Made by a program: the position numbers and the translations under genes
Origin: a bacterium
Lineage (GTDB): Bacteria; Chlamydiota; Chlamydiia; Chlamydiales; FEN-1388
NCBI GenBank assembly: GCA_021811115.1
Contig: JAJZPP010000059.1
Span: forward strand, 1 to 5,437
DNA: 5,437 nucleotides
Direction: 5' to 3'
Notes under the pieces: generated by a model
Seen by the model: the letters and a program-made list of their open reading frames with translations, nothing else
The model's database searches: none
Told to the model about the DNA's origin: nothing
Shown: positions 1 through 5,437 of the stretch, in pieces
How the letters are laid out: every line of letters starts with the position of its first letter
Position numbering within the stretch: position 1 is the first letter of the stretch

Positions 1-4963
<4,963 letters not shown>

Positions 4964-4975
4964 GCTACTCTCCAC
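4964..4975 (-). promoter_or_regulatory. rpoB ribosome binding site that decides the start codon
   Basis: On the minus strand the bases before the ATG are GTGGAGAGTAGC. GGAG (4973-4970) lies 6 nt from the ATG at 4963, an ideal spacing. The alternative GTG at 4975 overlaps this motif and has only ACTTC in front of it, with no Shine-Dalgarno. The ATG start also gives the same N-terminal spacing to DLPNLIE as Chlamydia RpoB, as recalled. The start at 4963 is therefore preferred. Confidence 0.85.
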
Positions 4976-5001
4976 GAAGTTTAAGCATCTAAAAACATCT
5001 C

Positions 5002-5035
5002 GTCATGAATGAACTGTCGACAGTTCGCTCAGGAC
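5002..5035. repeat. Perfect 16-bp palindrome within an imperfect 34-bp dyad
   Basis: GAACTGTCGACAGTTC at 5011-5026 is a perfect inverted repeat. The symmetry resumes further out after a 2-nt interruption on each side: the left arm GTCATGA (5002-5008) pairs with the right arm TCAGGAC (5029-5035) at six of seven positions. The element ends about 39 nt upstream of the rpoB ATG. As DNA it could be a dimeric repressor site. As minus-strand RNA it could fold into a 6-bp stem with a UCGA loop and an extended lower stem. It is not followed by a clean U tract, so it does not look like an intrinsic terminator. Confidence 0.65.
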
Positions 5036-5078
5036 ATTTTCAAGCCACAATGGTCATTTGTTCTCAGCGTTTTTTGCG

Positions 5079-5120
5079 TCAGAAACAAAAAAACCAAAAA
5101 GTCGCGCATCGCGTAAACAT
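5079..5120 (-). CDS. Candidate 13-aa leader peptide, Phe/Trp/Cys-rich
   Basis: An ATG at 5120 opens a 13-codon frame, MFTRCATFWFFCF, ending in TGA at 5079-5081. It has the strongest Shine-Dalgarno in the window (AGGAGG, 8 nt upstream), better than those of rpoB or rpoC, which is the main reason to take it seriously. Five of 13 residues are Phe, with one Trp and two Cys clustered at the end, reminiscent of leader peptides in which ribosome stalling on particular codons controls downstream transcription. It lies 115 nt upstream of the rpoB ATG, in the same direction. A GC hairpin and U-rich tract overlap its codons. I do not recognise the peptide. The Phe codons simply come from a T-rich stretch, so a chance frame after a chance purine run remains possible. 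Confidence 0.35.
   Translation of the reverse strand: MFTRCATFWFFCF
5086..5113 (-). terminator. Possible weak attenuator inside the mini-ORF
   Basis: On the minus strand CGCG-ATG-CGCG (5113-5103) can form a 4-bp all-GC stem with a 3-nt loop, followed two bases later by T5, GG and T7 (5100-5087). This has the layout of an intrinsic terminator, but the stem is very short. It lies within codons 3-12 of the candidate leader peptide, so a translating ribosome would unfold it. The T7 run can instead pair with the A6 run at 5070-5075 (7 bp including a G-C at 5086/5076), which would sequester the U tract. A function is inferred only. Confidence 0.25.
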
Positions 5121-5128
5121 CACAGTTT

Positions 5129-5134
5129 CCTCCT
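5129..5134 (-). promoter_or_regulatory. Strong Shine-Dalgarno upstream of the mini-ORF
   Basis: AGGAGG on the minus strand, in the context TGAGGAGGAAACTGTG, sits 8 nt before the ATG at 5120. A 5-bp inverted repeat (ACACT/AGTGT, 5154-5158 with 5138-5142) lies immediately upstream and would place a small hairpin just before the site. No other gene start in the region would use this motif. Confidence 0.5.
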
Positions 5135-5211
5135 CACACACTAGCTAAAGGGCAGTGTAGAGAGCAAAAAACTGAAGAATCGACGAAAAAAAAGACCATA
5201 GTGACTAAAAG

Positions 5212-5255
5212 CCAAAAGAATTTGGGATAGCAAATCTTAGGTGTAAGAATACACC
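5212..5255. repeat. Cluster of overlapping small hairpins
   Basis: Several inverted repeats lie side by side: GGTGTA/TACACC around a 4-nt loop (5240-5255, TTCT on the minus strand); CCAAA/TTTGG around the same loop sequence (5212-5225); and two competing pairings, ATTTG/CAAAT (5220-5235) and TCTTA/TAAGA (about 5235-5248). The competing stems share bases with the first two, so not all can form together. None is followed by a convincing U tract. Whether the region is transcribed is unknown. Confidence 0.4.
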
Positions 5256-5275
5256 GGGGAGGGGTTTATTCGCAA
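5246..5275 (-). promoter_or_regulatory. Weak sigma-70-type promoter candidate for rpoBC
   Basis: On the minus strand TTGCGA (5275-5270) and TATTCT (5251-5246) are separated by 18 bp. Each matches four of six positions of the TTGACA and TATAAT consensus, including the important T, A and final T of the -10 box. Transcription would begin near 5239 and give a leader of about 275 nt before rpoB, which would include the mini-ORF and the palindrome. The match is weak and such pairs occur by chance; the main rpoBC promoter may lie outside the window. Confidence 0.22.
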
Positions 5276-5381
5276 CTGAAGATTCTGGGGTGTGACAAAG
5301 TAGGGGCCGATATCCGAACTCGTCCAAAAATGTTCCCCCTCATTTCATGCATATCAACCTAAGGCTTGTTCTTTTTCATCA

Positions 5382-5424
5382 GCGCAGAGGCTAGCGCCAA
5401 AGAGAGGCGCAGAGTTCGCAGAGA
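5382..5424. repeat. Degenerate CGCAGAG short repeat
   Basis: CGCAGAG occurs three times on the plus strand, at 5383-5389, 5408-5414 and 5417-5423; the last two are exactly 9 bp apart, and a diverged unit (GCGCCAAAGAGAG) lies between the first two. On the minus strand this reads as repeated CTCTGCG. Short, roughly 9-bp phased repeats of this kind (variants of CTCTGCG/CTTTGCG) are dispersed in intergenic regions of many bacteria, as I remember them. The copy marks this part as non-coding and may continue past the window edge. Confidence 0.5.
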
Positions 5425-5437
5425 TTTATAAGGGCTT

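Larger units (their letters stand above)
4964..5437. other. 474-nt region upstream of rpoB with no conserved gene
   Basis: No frame on either strand gives a recognisable protein here. The stretch is rich in A and T runs (T8, T7 and T6 runs on the minus strand) and in small inverted repeats, each listed separately. In most bacteria, including Chlamydia as I know it, rplL (ribosomal protein L7/L12) lies directly upstream of rpoB. It is absent from these 474 nt, so either the gap is unusually long or the ribosomal-protein part of the operon is elsewhere. A long untranslated leader for rpoBC is the most economical reading of the dense structure in the 5000-5260 portion. Confidence 0.7.

Noticed and set aside
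5011..5026. The palindrome as a LexA (SOS) box
   Set aside because: The Gram-positive box is GAAC-N4-GTTC and the E. coli box is CTGT-N8-ACAG; here the spacings are 8 and 2, so neither fits.
5021..5050. TTGAAA on the minus strand as a -35 box close to rpoB
   Set aside because: Although it matches five of six -35 bases, the sequence at 16-18 bp spacing (around TCGACA, inside the palindrome) is a poor -10 box.
5154..5193. T8 and T6 runs on the minus strand as an intrinsic terminator of an upstream gene
   Set aside because: I could find no stable inverted repeat directly before the T8 run, so there is no terminator hairpin to support it.
5266..5352. 28-codon frame on the minus strand (MHEMRGNIFGRV...) in the upstream region
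   Set aside because: It has no Shine-Dalgarno before its ATG, no recognised motif, and is short enough to be chance. It could be part of a repeated element, which a genome-wide search would show.

Overview
The window is dominated by the two large subunit genes of bacterial RNA polymerase, both on the minus strand. rpoB is complete (ATG at 4963, TAA ending at 1193). rpoC begins 17 nt downstream at 1175 and runs off the left edge after 391 codons. The order rpoB then rpoC with a short gap is the normal bacterial arrangement, and the two genes are almost certainly co-transcribed from right to left.

Both proteins look chlamydial. Long stretches of RpoB (DLPNLIE near the N-terminus, the [12 protein letters not shown] region, the [13 protein letters not shown] region, the C-terminal [19 protein letters not shown]) and of RpoC ([31 protein letters not shown], the [12 protein letters not shown] zinc-site region) agree with Chlamydiales sequences as I remember them. 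This comparison is from memory, not from a search. The base composition looks closer to half G+C than the roughly 40% of Chlamydia itself, so an environmental or 'Chlamydia-like' lineage seems more likely than Chlamydia; that is inference.

The part outside ordinary core-gene annotation is the 474 nt upstream of rpoB (4964-5437). No rplL or other conserved gene is visible there. Reading towards rpoB, it holds: a degenerate CTCTGCG-type repeat (5382-5424); a weak promoter candidate (5246-5275) overlapping a hairpin; a set of overlapping, mutually exclusive small hairpins (5212-5255); a strong Shine-Dalgarno (5129-5134) serving a 13-codon Phe/Trp/Cys-rich mini-ORF (5079-5120); a short GC hairpin followed by U5GGU7 inside that mini-ORF; a perfect 16-bp palindrome within a longer dyad (5002-5035); and the rpoB ribosome binding site. 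Together these suggest a long, structured leader that could control rpoBC expression. No part of that regulation is demonstrated by sequence alone.

I see no mobile element, CRISPR array, tRNA or rRNA. The core genes are intact and ordinary; the leader is where new biology could lie.
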